DNA of 64,000 nucleotides from an uncultured Flavobacteriaceae bacterium (GCA_937959395.1 CALGLR010000077.1:1-64000); one strand, 5' to 3'. Shown: positions 33,041 to 42,182, counted from the stretch's first letter. Numbers and translations are program-made. Notes: generated from the sequence alone by a model not told the origin.

Positions 33041-33354
33041 AATTCAATAGATTAATGGTTTTCTTTCTTGACTTTCTACCAGAATATAAGTAAATGTGCT
33101 TGTTTATTCTTTTTATTATCATATTTTCAATCACTTCGGAATCGCATTATGATGAGAACCTGAAACGAGTTTAGTTTGACGATTATAATTATTATAGACT
33201 ATAGATATCCAAAAAATATGCTCAATAAGTAAGATGCAACAATGGCGTTACTTAACGTCATTTCGAATTTATTTATGAATCGCATTACGCTAATAAATAA
33301 TGATTTATAATGGAAAACTTGAAACAAGTTCTATTCGACATTTCAAGATTATAT
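33041..33354. other. Gene-free region with degenerate repeats
   Basis: AT-rich DNA with two loosely similar stretches, GAATCGCATTATGATGAGAA with CTGAAACGAGTTTAG (33141-33177) and GAATCGCATTACGCTAATAA with CTTGAAACAAGTTC (33279-33333). They look like decayed copies of an intergenic repeat family. No ORF of note. Confidence 0.45.
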
Positions 33355-33395
33355 AAAAAACAAAAACGACTTCCAAAATATGGAAGCCGTTTTTT
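33355..33395 (-). terminator. Terminator of the DOMON-like gene
   Basis: CGACTTCCA (33367-33375) and TGGAAGCCG (33381-33389) pair on the minus-strand transcript with a G-U wobble, followed by T-runs on that strand. It lies about 20 bp after the stop at 33414. Confidence 0.75.
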
Positions 33396-33413
33396 TAGTT
33401 TGTAATCGTTTGT

Positions 33414-34196
33414 TTATAATTTCACAAAACGTTTAGTAACAGATGTGTTGTCTTCTTGAGATGATATTCTCACCAAATATAATCCACTGTTCCAACTAGA
33501 AACATTAATAGAAGATTTAAATTGATTTATATTTTCTCCAATAACTTTCTTTCCTAATACGTCATAAACTTCAATAGTTAATTCTTTATTAACTATAGAT
33601 TCTGGTAATCTTACATTTAAATTATCTGATGCTGGATTAGGAATTATAGAGATACTACTTAATGCTGTTTCAAATTCAGTAGTACCTAAAGTAACATTTA
33701 CTACTGTTCCTCCATATTGTCCACCTCCATGATAACCTAAAGCTAGTGTGCCACCTTTAGCATATATAATAGGAAAAGCAGTTGCAGTAGTAGGGAAAAC
33801 AAAATCTTCTGCATCACCTGTATCAATAGCTCTTGTAGCGATTACTTGTCTTTGTCCTCCTGCTGTAGTATCAGAAGTAAGTGACCAGTCTTGACTAGCG
33901 TCTAAAGGAGGAAAACCTGTTCCTGCAGGCATATTTCTGTCTTCAAGTCCGTTAGAACTATATACAATTGCATCATCATCTAAATTTCCCATACCCATAC
34001 CCAAAGTTATACCTGGTCCAATTCCAAACCATGTAGATTCTGGAAAAACCATAGTCATAGTTACTAAGTTAGTACTTTGATCTGCATCAAATTGAACTGA
34101 ACGATTAGGTTCTAATTGAACAACTCCCGATGTCCATGTTTGAGAAATACCGTAATTAACAGTAAGTAAAAAAAAGAATAATGTAATTTTTTTCAT
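33414..34196 (-). CDS. DOMON-like secreted protein with T9SS type A sorting domain
   Basis: 260 residues: signal peptide (1-19), a DOMON-like beta-sandwich (about 20-175; WFGIGPGITLGMGMGNLDDD, DAIVYSSNG, ATRAIDTGDAEDFVF, ALGYHGGGQYGG), then a type A sorting domain (SISIIPNPASDNLNV, VYDVLGKKVIGE, NSGLYLVRIS, terminal TKRFVKL). DOMON domains bind haem or sugar in other proteins. T9SS should take it to the surface. The stop of an ankyrin gene lies 3 bp upstream, so the two form an operon. A decayed copy of its sorting domain lies 370 bp downstream. Confidence 0.8.
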   Translation of the reverse strand: MKKITLFFFLLTVNYGISQTWTSGVVQLEPNRSVQFDADQSTNLVTMTMVFPESTWFGIGPGITLGMGMGNLDDDAIVYSSNGLEDRNMPAGTGFPPLDASQDWSLTSDTTAGGQRQVIATRAIDTGDAEDFVFPTTATAFPIIYAKGGTLALGYHGGGQYGGTVVNVTLGTTEFETALSSISIIPNPASDNLNVRLPESIVNKELTIEVYDVLGKKVIGENINQFKSSINVSSWNSGLYLVRISSQEDNTSVTKRFVKL

Positions 34197-34199
34197 AAT

Positions 34200-34727
34200 T
34201 TATAATTTTAATAATTCATTAATTTTATCATCTTTAAACATAATTGCATAATCTAAAGGTGACTTATCATTTTGATCTTTAACATTAAAATCTGCTTTTG
34301 CTTCAACTAATAATTTTATAATGTCATAATTTTTAAACATCACTGCGTAATGAGCAGCAGTTGTACCTTTATTATCTTTTATATTTGGGTTAGCCTTGTT
34401 TTTAAGTAAAAGATGTGTAATTTCTTTATTTCCTTTTACTACAGCAGCCATTAATGGTGTCCCAAATTTACTATTCCCATCTATAGTTTCAACTTTGTCT
34501 ATTAAAAATTCAACTATAGGTGTGTTTCCATTGTAGCATGCCAATGTAAGAGGAGAATAGCCTTCTTCGTTTGTGGTATTAATAACAGACGGATTGGCTT
34601 TGTATAATTTATTAATAGCTTCTAATGTTCCTTTACGGCTAATATCAAAAACATCGTTTTGGGCAGTTAAATTACATACACTTACCAACGCAAATAGTAG
34701 TAATGGGATAATTTTTTTAGCTATCAT
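34200..34727 (-). CDS. Secreted ankyrin-repeat protein
   Basis: From the ATG at 34727 the product is 175 residues, beginning MIAKKIIPLLLFALVSVCNL with cleavage near TAQ. The longer ORF start at 34784 would bury this signal peptide. Four or more ankyrin repeats follow: GTLEAINKLYKANPSVINTT, GYSPLTLACYNGNTPIVEFL, GTPLMAAVVKGNKEITHLLL, GTTAAHYAVMFKNYDIIKLL. It is likely periplasmic and co-transcribed with the DOMON-like protein 3 bp downstream. It is a paralog in type, not in detail, of the ankyrin gene at 28849. Confidence 0.83.
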   Translation of the reverse strand: MIAKKIIPLLLFALVSVCNLTAQNDVFDISRKGTLEAINKLYKANPSVINTTNEEGYSPLTLACYNGNTPIVEFLIDKVETIDGNSKFGTPLMAAVVKGNKEITHLLLKNKANPNIKDNKGTTAAHYAVMFKNYDIIKLLVEAKADFNVKDQNDKSPLDYAIMFKDDKINELLKL

Positions 34728-34834
34728 ATTTTTAGATAAAACAATAAATATTAAATTTAAATTATATTGCAATTTACGAATCAATTAAAGAAAAAGACCA
34801 TTCAATAATGATATTAATATCAATTTAACAAAAA

Positions 34835-37687
34835 TTATTTACTCAAATACATTTTACGTCTAGAGTATAAATTGTAGAATTCATCATCTTTTAAATCATC
34901 AATGAATAAGATACTTTCTCCAGTACTTTTCATTTCTGGCCCTAATTGTTTATTCACATTATGAAATTTATTAAAAGAAAATACAGGTTGCTTTATAGCA
35001 TAACCCTCTAATTTTGGATTAAAATCGAAATCGGTAACCTTTTTTTCTCCTAACATTACTTTAGTAGCATAATTCACATAAGGTTCTCCATAAGCCTTTG
35101 CAATAAAAGGTACTGTTCTAGAAGCTCTAGGATTGGCTTCAATAATGTAAACCATATCGTCTTTAATGGCAAATTGAATATTAATTAAACCCACAGTATT
35201 TAATGCTAAAGCGATCTTTTTTGTGTGATCCTTTATTTGCTGCATGACCAAATTTCCTAAGTTAAAAGGCGGTAATGTGGCATTACTATCTCCAGAGTGA
35301 ATACCACAAGGCTCAATATGTTCCATTATACCAATAATTTGAACATTTTCACCATCGCATATTGCATCGGCTTCTGCTTCTATGGCACCATCTAAATAAT
35401 GGTCTAATAGTAACTGGTTTCCTGGCATTCTACCTAATAAATCAACCACATGCTTTTCTAATTCTTCTTTGTTAATTACAATCTTCATGCCTTGTCCACC
35501 AAGTACATAAGATGGTCTAACTAAAATAGGAAAATCTAAAACATCGGCAATTGCTGAAGCTTCATCGGCAGTAGTCGCAATATCAAACTCTGGGTACGGA
35601 ATGTTATTTTCTTTAAGAAGATTTGAAAAACGACCTCTGTCTTCAGCTAAATCTAAAGATTTAAAACTAGAACCTAGTATTTTAATACCGTAACGTTCTA
35701 ATTTCTCAGCTAACTTTAAAGCGGTTTGACCTCCAAGTTGTACAATAACGCCTTCTGGTTTTTCATGCTTTATAATATCGTATATATGTTCCCAGAATAC
35801 AGGTTCAAAATAGAGTTTATCTGCAGTATCAAAATCGGTTGAAACGGTTTCAGGATTACAGTTAATCATAATGGTTTCGTAACCACATTCAGCTGCAGCT
35901 AAAATACCGTGAACACAACAGTAATCAAACTCAATACCTTGCCCAATTCTGTTTGGCCCAGAACCTAAAACAATTACTTTTTTCTTATCTGTAACAATAC
36001 TTTCATTATCAACATAACGCTTACCATCTACTGTTTCTACATCATTTTCAAAAGTTGAATAATAATATGGTGTTTTAGCTTTAAATTCAGCAGCACAAGT
36101 ATCTACTAATTTATAAACTCTATTAATATTAAGCTCCTCTCTTTTATTATACACTTCACTTTCAAGACAACCTAGCATGTGTGCTATTTGTCTGTCTCCA
36201 TATCCTTTTTGTTTAGCTTCTAGTAATAGATCTCTTTGAATAGTTTCTATTTTAAAAGTTGATATTTCTTTTTCTAAGAAATATAACTCTTCATATTGTT
36301 TTAAAAACCACATGTCTATTCTCGTTATTTCGAAAATACGACTTAACGGAATACCTATTTGTATGGCATCATAAATAGCAAAAACACGATCCCAACTTGC
36401 ATTGGTTAACTTTTCTATAATTTGATCGTAATTTTTATATCCTTTACCATCTGCTCCCAATCCGTTACGTTTAATTTCAAGCGACTGTGTTGCTTTATGC
36501 AATGCTTCTTGAAACGAACGGCCAATACCCATGACTTCTCCAACCGATTTCATTTGCAAACCTAATGTTCTATCTGAACCTTCAAATTTGTCAAAATTCC
36601 AACGCGGTATTTTTACAATAACGTAATCCAACGTTGGCTCGAATAAAGCTGAAGTAGATTTTGTAATCTGGTTTTGTAATTCATCTAAATGATAACCTAA
36701 AGCTAATTTAGCTGCTATTTTTGCAATAGGATAACCTGTTGCTTTACTTGCTAATGCAGAAGAACGTGAAACACGTGGGTTAATTTCTATAGCAATAATA
36801 TCTTCTTTTTCATCTGGACTTATTGCAAATTGCACATTACATCCTCCTGCAAAATCACCAATATTTCGCATCATATGTATGGCCATATCACGCATTTTTT
36901 GGTAGGTTTTATCACTTAAAGTCATTGCTGGTGCAACCGTAATAGAATCTCCTGTGTGAATTCCAATAGGATCCATGTTCTCTATAGAGCAAATAATAAC
37001 AACATTATCATTTGAATCTCTAAGTAATTCTAACTCATACTCCTTCCATCCTATCAAAGCCTTATCAATCATAACTTCATGAATAGGAGATATTTCCAAT
37101 CCTCGAGTTAGTAGCTCATCAAAATCTTCTTCTTTGTGTACAAATGAAGCTCCTGCCCCACCTAAAGTAAAAGAAGCTCTAATTATTAAAGGAAAACCAA
37201 ATTCTTGAGCTATTTCTTTACCTTTTAAATATGAAGTCGCTGTGGCTTGAGGTGCCATTGGAATTCCAATTTTAAGCATTAGCTCTCTAAATTTCTCACG
37301 ATCTTCAGTAATATTAATAGCATCGATATTTACACCAATAATTTCAACACCAAAATCTTCCCATATTCCTTTTTCATCGGCTTCAATACATAGATTTAAT
37401 GCCGTTTGCCCTCCCATTGTAGGAAGCACGGCATCGATATGCGGATGTTCCTTTAAAATCTTAATTATAGATTTTGTATTTAATGGCAATAAATAAACAT
37501 GATCAGCCATAGAAGGATCAGTCATTATTGTTGCAGGGTTAGAATTTATTAAGATGGTTTCTATCCCATCTTCTCTTAACGACCGTAAAGCTTGTGTTCC
37601 TGAATAATCAAATTCACAGGCTTGACCAATCACTATTGGTCCAGATCCAATAATTAGTATAGACTTTAATTTTGAATTTTTTGGCAT
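34835..37687 (-). CDS. carB: Carbamoyl-phosphate synthase large subunit
   Basis: 950 residues with two ATP-grasp halves: SGPIVIGQACEFDYSGTQAL at about 13-32 and its counterpart GSGPNRIGQGIEFDYCCVHG near 575. The metal/ATP-binding segments EINPRVSRSSALASKATGYP and EANPRASRTVPFIAKAYGEP are present. It makes carbamoyl phosphate for pyrimidines and arginine with CarA, which is not in this window. The protein ends soon after the second synthetase half and lacks the C-terminal MGS-like allosteric domain of the roughly 1070-residue E. coli enzyme, so UMP/ornithine control of that type is absent. Confidence 0.97.
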   Translation of the reverse strand: MPKNSKLKSILIIGSGPIVIGQACEFDYSGTQALRSLREDGIETILINSNPATIMTDPSMADHVYLLPLNTKSIIKILKEHPHIDAVLPTMGGQTALNLCIEADEKGIWEDFGVEIIGVNIDAINITEDREKFRELMLKIGIPMAPQATATSYLKGKEIAQEFGFPLIIRASFTLGGAGASFVHKEEDFDELLTRGLEISPIHEVMIDKALIGWKEYELELLRDSNDNVVIICSIENMDPIGIHTGDSITVAPAMTLSDKTYQKMRDMAIHMMRNIGDFAGGCNVQFAISPDEKEDIIAIEINPRVSRSSALASKATGYPIAKIAAKLALGYHLDELQNQITKSTSALFEPTLDYVIVKIPRWNFDKFEGSDRTLGLQMKSVGEVMGIGRSFQEALHKATQSLEIKRNGLGADGKGYKNYDQIIEKLTNASWDRVFAIYDAIQIGIPLSRIFEITRIDMWFLKQYEELYFLEKEISTFKIETIQRDLLLEAKQKGYGDRQIAHMLGCLESEVYNKREELNINRVYKLVDTCAAEFKAKTPYYYSTFENDVETVDGKRYVDNESIVTDKKKVIVLGSGPNRIGQGIEFDYCCVHGILAAAECGYETIMINCNPETVSTDFDTADKLYFEPVFWEHIYDIIKHEKPEGVIVQLGGQTALKLAEKLERYGIKILGSSFKSLDLAEDRGRFSNLLKENNIPYPEFDIATTADEASAIADVLDFPILVRPSYVLGGQGMKIVINKEELEKHVVDLLGRMPGNQLLLDHYLDGAIEAEADAICDGENVQIIGIMEHIEPCGIHSGDSNATLPPFNLGNLVMQQIKDHTKKIALALNTVGLINIQFAIKDDMVYIIEANPRASRTVPFIAKAYGEPYVNYATKVMLGEKKVTDFDFNPKLEGYAIKQPVFSFNKFHNVNKQLGPEMKSTGESILFIDDLKDDEFYNLYSRRKMYLSK

Positions 37688-37712
37688 TTTTATATGTGTA
37701 ATTATAGTGGTA

Positions 37713-37720
37713 CAAAAATA
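37713..37720 (-). promoter_or_regulatory. -7 promoter element for carB
   Basis: The reverse complement is TATTTTTG, matching TAnnTTTG, 25 bp before the carB start codon. It lies between the rpmH terminator and carB, so carB has its own promoter. Confidence 0.5.
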
Positions 37721-37734
37721 GTCAATCTTAGATA

Positions 37735-37768
37735 CAAAAAAAGGCGTTACACCTAAGTAACGCCCTTA
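37735..37768 (-). terminator. Intrinsic terminator of rpmH
   Basis: GGCGTTAC (37743-37750) and GTAACGCC (37757-37764) with a 6-nt loop, followed on the minus strand by seven or more T. Confidence 0.9.
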
Positions 37769-37790
37769 ATATATTAACAATTGTTAATCA

Positions 37791-37952
37791 TTATCTCTTA
37801 TGTCTAGTTTCTGTTGAAACTGATATTTTCTTTCTTCCTTTTGCTCTTCTACGAGCTAACACCTTTCTACCGTTAGCAGAAGCCATTCTTTCTCTGAAAC
37901 CATGTTTATTTCTTCTCTTTCTTTTCGATGGCTGAAACGTTCTTTTTGGCAT
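37791..37952 (-). CDS. rpmH: 50S ribosomal protein L34
   Basis: A 53-residue, highly basic protein: [20 protein letters not shown], then [20 protein letters not shown], ending TETRHKR. This is the full L34 sequence pattern and length, with the flavobacterial C-terminal extension. It has a consensus promoter 67 bp upstream and its own terminator. dnaA and rnpA, neighbours of rpmH in many bacteria, are not here, as usual for Bacteroidota. Confidence 0.97.
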   Translation of the reverse strand: MPKRTFQPSKRKRRNKHGFRERMASANGRKVLARRRAKGRKKISVSTETRHKR

Positions 37953-38018
37953 TGTCTTATATTTTTAAAATCTGAATAGTAATTGTTTTTTGCTTTAGCA
38001 TCTCTCTAAAACTGGGCG

Positions 38019-38049
38019 CAAATATAATGTATCTTTTTTATTTGCCAAA
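38019..38049 (-). promoter_or_regulatory. Consensus Bacteroidota promoter for rpmH
   Basis: On the minus strand TTTG (38049-38046) is followed after exactly 19 bp by TATATTTG (38026-38019), the full TTTG-N19-TAnnTTTG promoter of the Bacteroidota housekeeping sigma factor. It is the best promoter in the window. Confidence 0.85.
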
Positions 38050-38361
38050 CCTAAATTGAAACTTTTTTTCTAATTTTTTAATAGTGGAAATATACAATAA
38101 ATAGCAAAACGATTAAAAACAACTTTTTATCTATTTATATCTTATTATTTAAAATATAACATTTTAGGTTTTCCTAGTTTCTATATCCCAGTATTTTACA
38201 TCTTATTAACGCTTTTGTTATGGTTCAATTCATTAAATTTTAGTTTCTTTGCAATCTTAAAATAACATATTATATGTTTTACAAACCACATTTTAATCTC
38301 CAAATTGTTAATTAATTTAACTAATTGTGATTTTAACATACAGATTACTAAATAGATAAAC
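38050..38361. other. AT-rich intergenic region
   Basis: 312 bp between the rpmH promoter and the next plus-strand gene. Very AT-rich, with no ORF, RNA or repeat recognised. Confidence 0.4.
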
Positions 38362-38940
38362 ATGTTCAATAAAAACATAAAATTAATAATTGCTGGTTTA
38401 ATTATAGCTACTGCTGTATGGCAATTTATAGAAGGAGGAATAGGAAATGGAATCATGCTTATTATGCTTTCTCTTATTTTTGTATTCCTTTATTTTAAAA
38501 ATGAAATAATACTACTTGCTTTTTTATGGTTACGTAAACAGGATTTTGATGGCGCAAAAAAATGGTTAAGTAAAATTAAAAACCCAGAAGCTGCTTTAAT
38601 TACTAAACAACAAGGGTATTTTCATTATTTACATGGCATTATGGTTTCTCAATCTAATATGAATGAAGCTGAAACACGATTTAAAAAAGCCATTTCTTTA
38701 GGTTTATCTATGGATCATGATTTAGCAATGGCTAAATTAAATTTAGCTGGAATCGCTTTTTCTAAACGTCGTAAGCTTGAAGCTCAAAATTTATTAGCTG
38801 AAGCTCAAAAATTAGATAAACAAGGTATGCTAAAAGATCAAATTAAGATGATGAAAGATAACATGAAGAAGGCACAAATGCCAAAGCAGCATTATGGAGC
38901 TGGAGGGTCTGTTAGACAACAAAAAAGAAGAAGTAAATAA
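38362..38940 (+). CDS. Membrane protein with TPR-like helical repeats
   Basis: 192 residues. Two membrane helices near the N-terminus (LIIAGLIIATAVWQFI and IMLIMLSLIFVFLYF) are followed by a cytoplasmic or periplasmic helical domain with TPR character (AKKWLSKIKNPEAALITKQ, GYFHYLHGIMVSQSNMNEAE, AMAKLNLAGIAFSKRRKLEA). The tail is basic, Met/Lys-rich (MMKDNMKKAQ) and ends QQKRRSK. A conserved flavobacterial protein of unknown function, probably a scaffold. An octanucleotide repeat begins right after its stop. Confidence 0.65.
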   Translation: MFNKNIKLIIAGLIIATAVWQFIEGGIGNGIMLIMLSLIFVFLYFKNEIILLAFLWLRKQDFDGAKKWLSKIKNPEAALITKQQGYFHYLHGIMVSQSNMNEAETRFKKAISLGLSMDHDLAMAKLNLAGIAFSKRRKLEAQNLLAEAQKLDKQGMLKDQIKMMKDNMKKAQMPKQHYGAGGSVRQQKRRSK

Positions 38941-38972
38941 TAGTTGGATAGTTGGATAGTTGGATAGTTGGA
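38941..38972 (+). repeat. Octanucleotide tandem repeat (TAGTTGGA) x 4
   Basis: Four exact TAGTTGGA units immediately after the stop codon. Like the 7-bp array at 23397 it starts at a gene end and has a TTGG core. Confidence 0.95.
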
Positions 38973-39088
38973 TGATAACTAATTGAAAAATTAAACTAAT
39001 CTTTAATTCATTCGTTGTTTTAATAAGTTAACTCTATTACTCTAGGCTAAAGATCTAACCAATCGAAAAATCGAAATACATCTTGCAG

Positions 39089-39475
39089 TTATTTACTAAA
39101 AAACATTTTAATAGCGACTATTAATAGAATGATACTAAATATTTTTTTTAATACTGCTTGATTAATTGAGAGTGCTATTTTTGAACCAAAATACCCCCCT
39201 ACTACAAAAAATAGAGCGATTACTATTGAATATTTCCAATTTACAACATCTTCACCAGATTTGTAATACGTGTAAGCAGCTACAAAAGTTACTGGCACTG
39301 CCAATACTGCTAAACTCGTTCCTTGGGCTTGGTGTTGGGTATAACCTAATAGAAAAAGCAATAGAGGCACCATAACAACACCGCCACCAACTCCAAACAT
39401 TCCACTCAAAATCCCTGCTAAAAGCCCTATGACAATCAAAATTAATATAATTGATAAACTCATTTTTGTATTCAT
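39089..39475 (-). CDS. Half-size TauE/SafE (TSUP) family permease
   Basis: 128 residues with about four membrane helices and the family motif GILSGMFGVGGGVVMVPLLL (about 21-40), plus HQAQGTSLAVLAVPVTFVAA. Full-length TSUP exporters have two such repeats (about 250 residues); this has one, so it would need to dimerise. Single-repeat versions are known in Bacteroidota, so it need not be broken. Substrate (sulfite, sulfonate or other anion) unknown. Confidence 0.82.
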   Translation of the reverse strand: MNTKMSLSIILILIVIGLLAGILSGMFGVGGGVVMVPLLLFLLGYTQHQAQGTSLAVLAVPVTFVAAYTYYKSGEDVVNWKYSIVIALFFVVGGYFGSKIALSINQAVLKKIFSIILLIVAIKMFFSK

Positions 39476-39559
39476 TTAAATTAGCATATAAAAAAGCACT
39501 AACTATCAATGAATTAGCGCTTATTTTTTGGTTTATATTATTTAGGTGTTTTATATTTA

Positions 39560-40495
39560 CTATGGTTTAGTATCATAATAGCCCTTTTCTGGAATATCTA
39601 AATAATACTGTTTTCCTGAAGTATTATTAAGTTGTTTCTCTCTAAGCCAAGGATTATGAATTTTTAAGATCTTATAATTAATTCCAAAACCTTTAGCAAA
39701 ACTAGAAAAATCTGTTACTGCAGAATCTACAAGAACTTTATAAGACGGAATAGGCGTATACAAGTCTTTATCTCTAAAATTAAAGCCATATTTATTGGGG
39801 TTAGATAATATTTCCTTTAATGCTACTATTCTAAATACGTAACGCCCTGTTTCTTCTCCCAATAATAAATCATAATAAGTAGTAACGTTTTGAGCCTTTA
39901 ATCGTCTTGAAACACCTGCATTTCCTGCATTATATGCTGCTGCTGCTAAAGTCCATGAACCTAAACGCTCTTTAGATTTTAGCAAATATTTACATGCAAC
40001 TTCAGTTGCTTTTTCTAAATGATAACGCTCATCTACGTTTGAATTTACTTCAAGTCCGTTTTCTTTTCCTGTGGCTTTCATTATTTGCCAAAACCCAGAT
40101 GCTCCAGCTGGAGATCTTGCGTTGGTTAAACCACTTTCAATCACTGCTAAGTATTTAAAATCATTTGGAATACCATGTTTTTCTAATATTGGCTCTATAA
40201 TAGGAAAGTATTTTTTGGCTCTTTTAAACATTAACAATCCATTAGATTGCCAATAGGTATTTACCAATAACTCCTTATCCATTCGTTCTAAAATATCTGG
40301 ATTTTGAAGTGGTACTTGTTCTCCAGAAAAGTCTAGATAACCTGGGACTTGTATTGCATAAACATTATAATCATTTACTGTTTTTTTTTCAAAGTTCTCA
40401 TCGGTAGGAGCATCTTGAAGCGCATTTATTGAGATAGCTCCAATTACAAATAAGCCAACTACTGCTAAAGCATTTTTTACAATTTTCATCTTCAT
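39560..40495 (-). CDS. Lytic transglycosylase (SLT domain, MltD-like)
   Basis: 311 residues with an N-terminal signal or anchor (NALAVVGLFVIGAISINAL). The goose-lysozyme-like SLT domain spans about 95-245: EKHGIPNDFKYLAVIESGL with the catalytic Glu, ARSPAGASGFWQIMKATGKE, and AAAAYNAGNAGVSRRL. It cleaves peptidoglycan glycan strands to anhydro-muropeptides. The C-terminal part (about 250-311) has no obvious LysM repeats, unlike many MltD proteins. Monocistronic. Confidence 0.9.
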   Translation of the reverse strand: MKMKIVKNALAVVGLFVIGAISINALQDAPTDENFEKKTVNDYNVYAIQVPGYLDFSGEQVPLQNPDILERMDKELLVNTYWQSNGLLMFKRAKKYFPIIEPILEKHGIPNDFKYLAVIESGLTNARSPAGASGFWQIMKATGKENGLEVNSNVDERYHLEKATEVACKYLLKSKERLGSWTLAAAAYNAGNAGVSRRLKAQNVTTYYDLLLGEETGRYVFRIVALKEILSNPNKYGFNFRDKDLYTPIPSYKVLVDSAVTDFSSFAKGFGINYKILKIHNPWLREKQLNNTSGKQYYLDIPEKGYYDTKP

Positions 40496-40540
40496 CTGTT
40501 TTGTCTAAATTTAGATAATATTAGGCAATTATCATGCCTT

Positions 40541-41203
40541 TTAATTCAAAATTAACCTTGGCAAATTTTCATTAAACCACTTGTATTTGTTTATTATCAT
40601 TATATGAGTACCGTTTTTCACTGTAATACAATCTCCTAAACAAGAATGTGGAAAAACAGAATCTTTCTCTCCATGTATGTGAATGGCTTCAGGAAGGGCT
40701 TTTTCTTGATCCCAGCAAACTATTTGCTCGATTGCCCAATCTAAATAACTTTTATCATTAACGGAAAGGTATTTTTGGTACAACTCAATTCGTTTTACTA
40801 TCGTTTCTCCAAAAGCATATTTTGCTAAAACATCAATACTACTCACCAATTGGGTTGGTAATAATTTATAAGCTTTCGTTTTTCTTGCTAGTTTCATTTT
40901 CTTGGGTAATTCATGTTTAGTTTTTACACTTGAAACCACCAATAATTTTTTTAATTTAATATGCTTACTCATTTCCTGAACCAAAATACCTCCAAAGGAA
41001 ACTCCCAGTAATACAGGGTTCTTATGAGTTATTTTTAATGTCATTCGTTTTGCGTAATCACTTAACAGCTCATCCTTTAAGGGGATTAACCATTCTAATA
41101 AGTGAATTGCGAATTGATCTTTTGGCAATTCTATATTTTCAAAAATAGAAGGGTTTGCTGCCATTCCTGGCATCATATAAACATGTATTAATATCTGACT
41201 CAT
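40541..41203 (-). CDS. Alpha/beta hydrolase
   Basis: 220 residues with an alpha/beta-hydrolase fold: oxyanion region YMMPGMAANPSIFE, nucleophile elbow GVSFGG (about 67-72), Asp/His region IHIHGEKDSVFPHSCLGD, and catalytic His in KNGTHIMII. No lid domain of note. Cytoplasmic; substrate unknown. Divergent from the GNAT-like gene. Confidence 0.85.
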   Translation of the reverse strand: MSQILIHVYMMPGMAANPSIFENIELPKDQFAIHLLEWLIPLKDELLSDYAKRMTLKITHKNPVLLGVSFGGILVQEMSKHIKLKKLLVVSSVKTKHELPKKMKLARKTKAYKLLPTQLVSSIDVLAKYAFGETIVKRIELYQKYLSVNDKSYLDWAIEQIVCWDQEKALPEAIHIHGEKDSVFPHSCLGDCITVKNGTHIMIINKYKWFNENLPRLILN

Positions 41204-41247
41204 AAGTATTTAACTTTAAACCTAATACGTTAACCAATTATTTTTCG

Positions 41248-41255
41248 TACTTTTG
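41248..41255 (+). promoter_or_regulatory. -7 promoter element that decides the start of the GNAT-like gene
   Basis: TACTTTTG matches TAnnTTTG. The candidate TTG start at 41253 overlaps it, so translation must begin downstream, at the ATG at 41301. Confidence 0.65.
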
Positions 41256-41300
41256 CAAAGTGTAAATTTAAAAAAATTAATCCACCTAAAAACATTTGCC

Positions 41301-41597
41301 ATGATTGATGCTGCTGAAATAGTTGACAATGAATTTTTACGTCAGTTTGAACTAAAGATTGACTCTCACTTCGCCAAGATCGAATATTCCCTCCAAGATC
41401 GTAAGATTTTTTTAACTAAATTAATTATTCCTGAAAAGGTTGAAGACGAAGAATTTAAAAATCAATTTTTAAGATTAGTTTTTGAAAATATTAAAGAAAG
41501 AAATCTTAGTGTTGTTCCTACAAGTCCTGAAATAGCTAGATTTATTAGAAAAAATAGACAATTTAAAAGCTTATTACCTGTTGGTTTAAGAATTTGA
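41301..41597 (+). CDS. Small GNAT-like N-acetyltransferase (YjdJ type)
   Basis: 98 residues from the ATG at 41301 (MIDAAEIVDNEFLRQFEL). The pattern IDSHFAKIEYSLQDRKIFL, TKLIIPEKVEDEEFKNQFLR, and VVPTSPEIARFIRKNRQF is that of the compact GCN5-related acetyltransferase family found as a stand-alone domain. The last segment normally contacts acetyl-CoA (YVRKH-like, here FIRKN). Substrate unknown. The terminator is shared with the convergent lipoprotein gene. Confidence 0.75.
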   Translation: MIDAAEIVDNEFLRQFELKIDSHFAKIEYSLQDRKIFLTKLIIPEKVEDEEFKNQFLRLVFENIKERNLSVVPTSPEIARFIRKNRQFKSLLPVGLRI

Positions 41598-41613
41598 TTG
41601 AAAAACAATATAA

Positions 41614-41642
41614 AATCTGAATATTACATTCAGATTTTTTTG
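41614..41642. terminator. Bidirectional intrinsic terminator
   Basis: AATCTGAAT (41614-41622) and ATTCAGATT (41628-41636) with T-run after and A-run before. It lies between two convergent genes. Confidence 0.82.
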
Positions 41643-41648
41643 TTTAGT

Positions 41649-42182
41649 TTAATTCTTAGTATAAGTGAATTTCAAATCCTCTTCAATTAAAACACTATTA
41701 TCGTCAGATTTTTTAACCATTAATGCATTGTCGGAAACGAATGAAAACTGATTGTTATTAACTGGTAATACCTGCGTGTCTGCATCTACATTATCAATAA
41801 TTATAATATTACTCCCATCAGTAGACCAGTTAAAACTAATTAAACTTTCTTCACTTATACAACCAGCAGCATAATTATAGCTATTTGTAGTTCCTGGTAT
41901 TAACATCGCAATTATTTCTGTGTAAGATGTGTTTTTTGAAATTGCGGTATTGTCTGGATTAAAAATAATTGTTTCGTTTAGATAGCAATTCACTTCAAGC
42001 ATTAAATTATTAGTAGCCTCTCCATCGTTATTAAAATCGTGTAGATTAATAGATTCTAGTCTTGTTAATTGCCACTCCCCTTCTACATCAGAAGCAAAAT
42101 TTGTCTCATCGTCATTATTGGTACAAGACATCATAAAAAAGAGCCCTATTCCAACAAATAAATAGAAATTTAAATTTTTCAT
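41649..42182 (-). CDS. Lipocalin-like domain lipoprotein
   Basis: 177-residue lipoprotein (lipobox MMSC, Cys20) followed by acidic residues (TNNDDE). The lipocalin-like barrel starts GEWQLTRLESINLHDFNNDG and continues NCYLNETIIFNPDNTAISKN. It is paralogous to the gene just upstream (same spacing of the two Cys in EVNCYLNETI and AAGCISEE). Probably an outer-membrane or surface lipoprotein; ligand unknown. Confidence 0.8.
   Translation of the reverse strand: MKNLNFYLFVGIGLFFMMSCTNNDDETNFASDVEGEWQLTRLESINLHDFNNDGEATNNLMLEVNCYLNETIIFNPDNTAISKNTSYTEIIAMLIPGTTNSYNYAAGCISEESLISFNWSTDGSNIIIIDNVDADTQVLPVNNNQFSFVSDNALMVKKSDDNSVLIEEDLKFTYTKN

Noticed and set aside
39089-39475. Half-size TSUP gene as a broken gene
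   Set aside because: No remnant of a second half is visible next to it, and single-repeat members are known in Bacteroidota.
39252-39509. 85-residue minus-strand ORF overlapping the TSUP gene
   Set aside because: It is a shadow in another frame; the TSUP frame has the recognisable GMFGVGGG motif.
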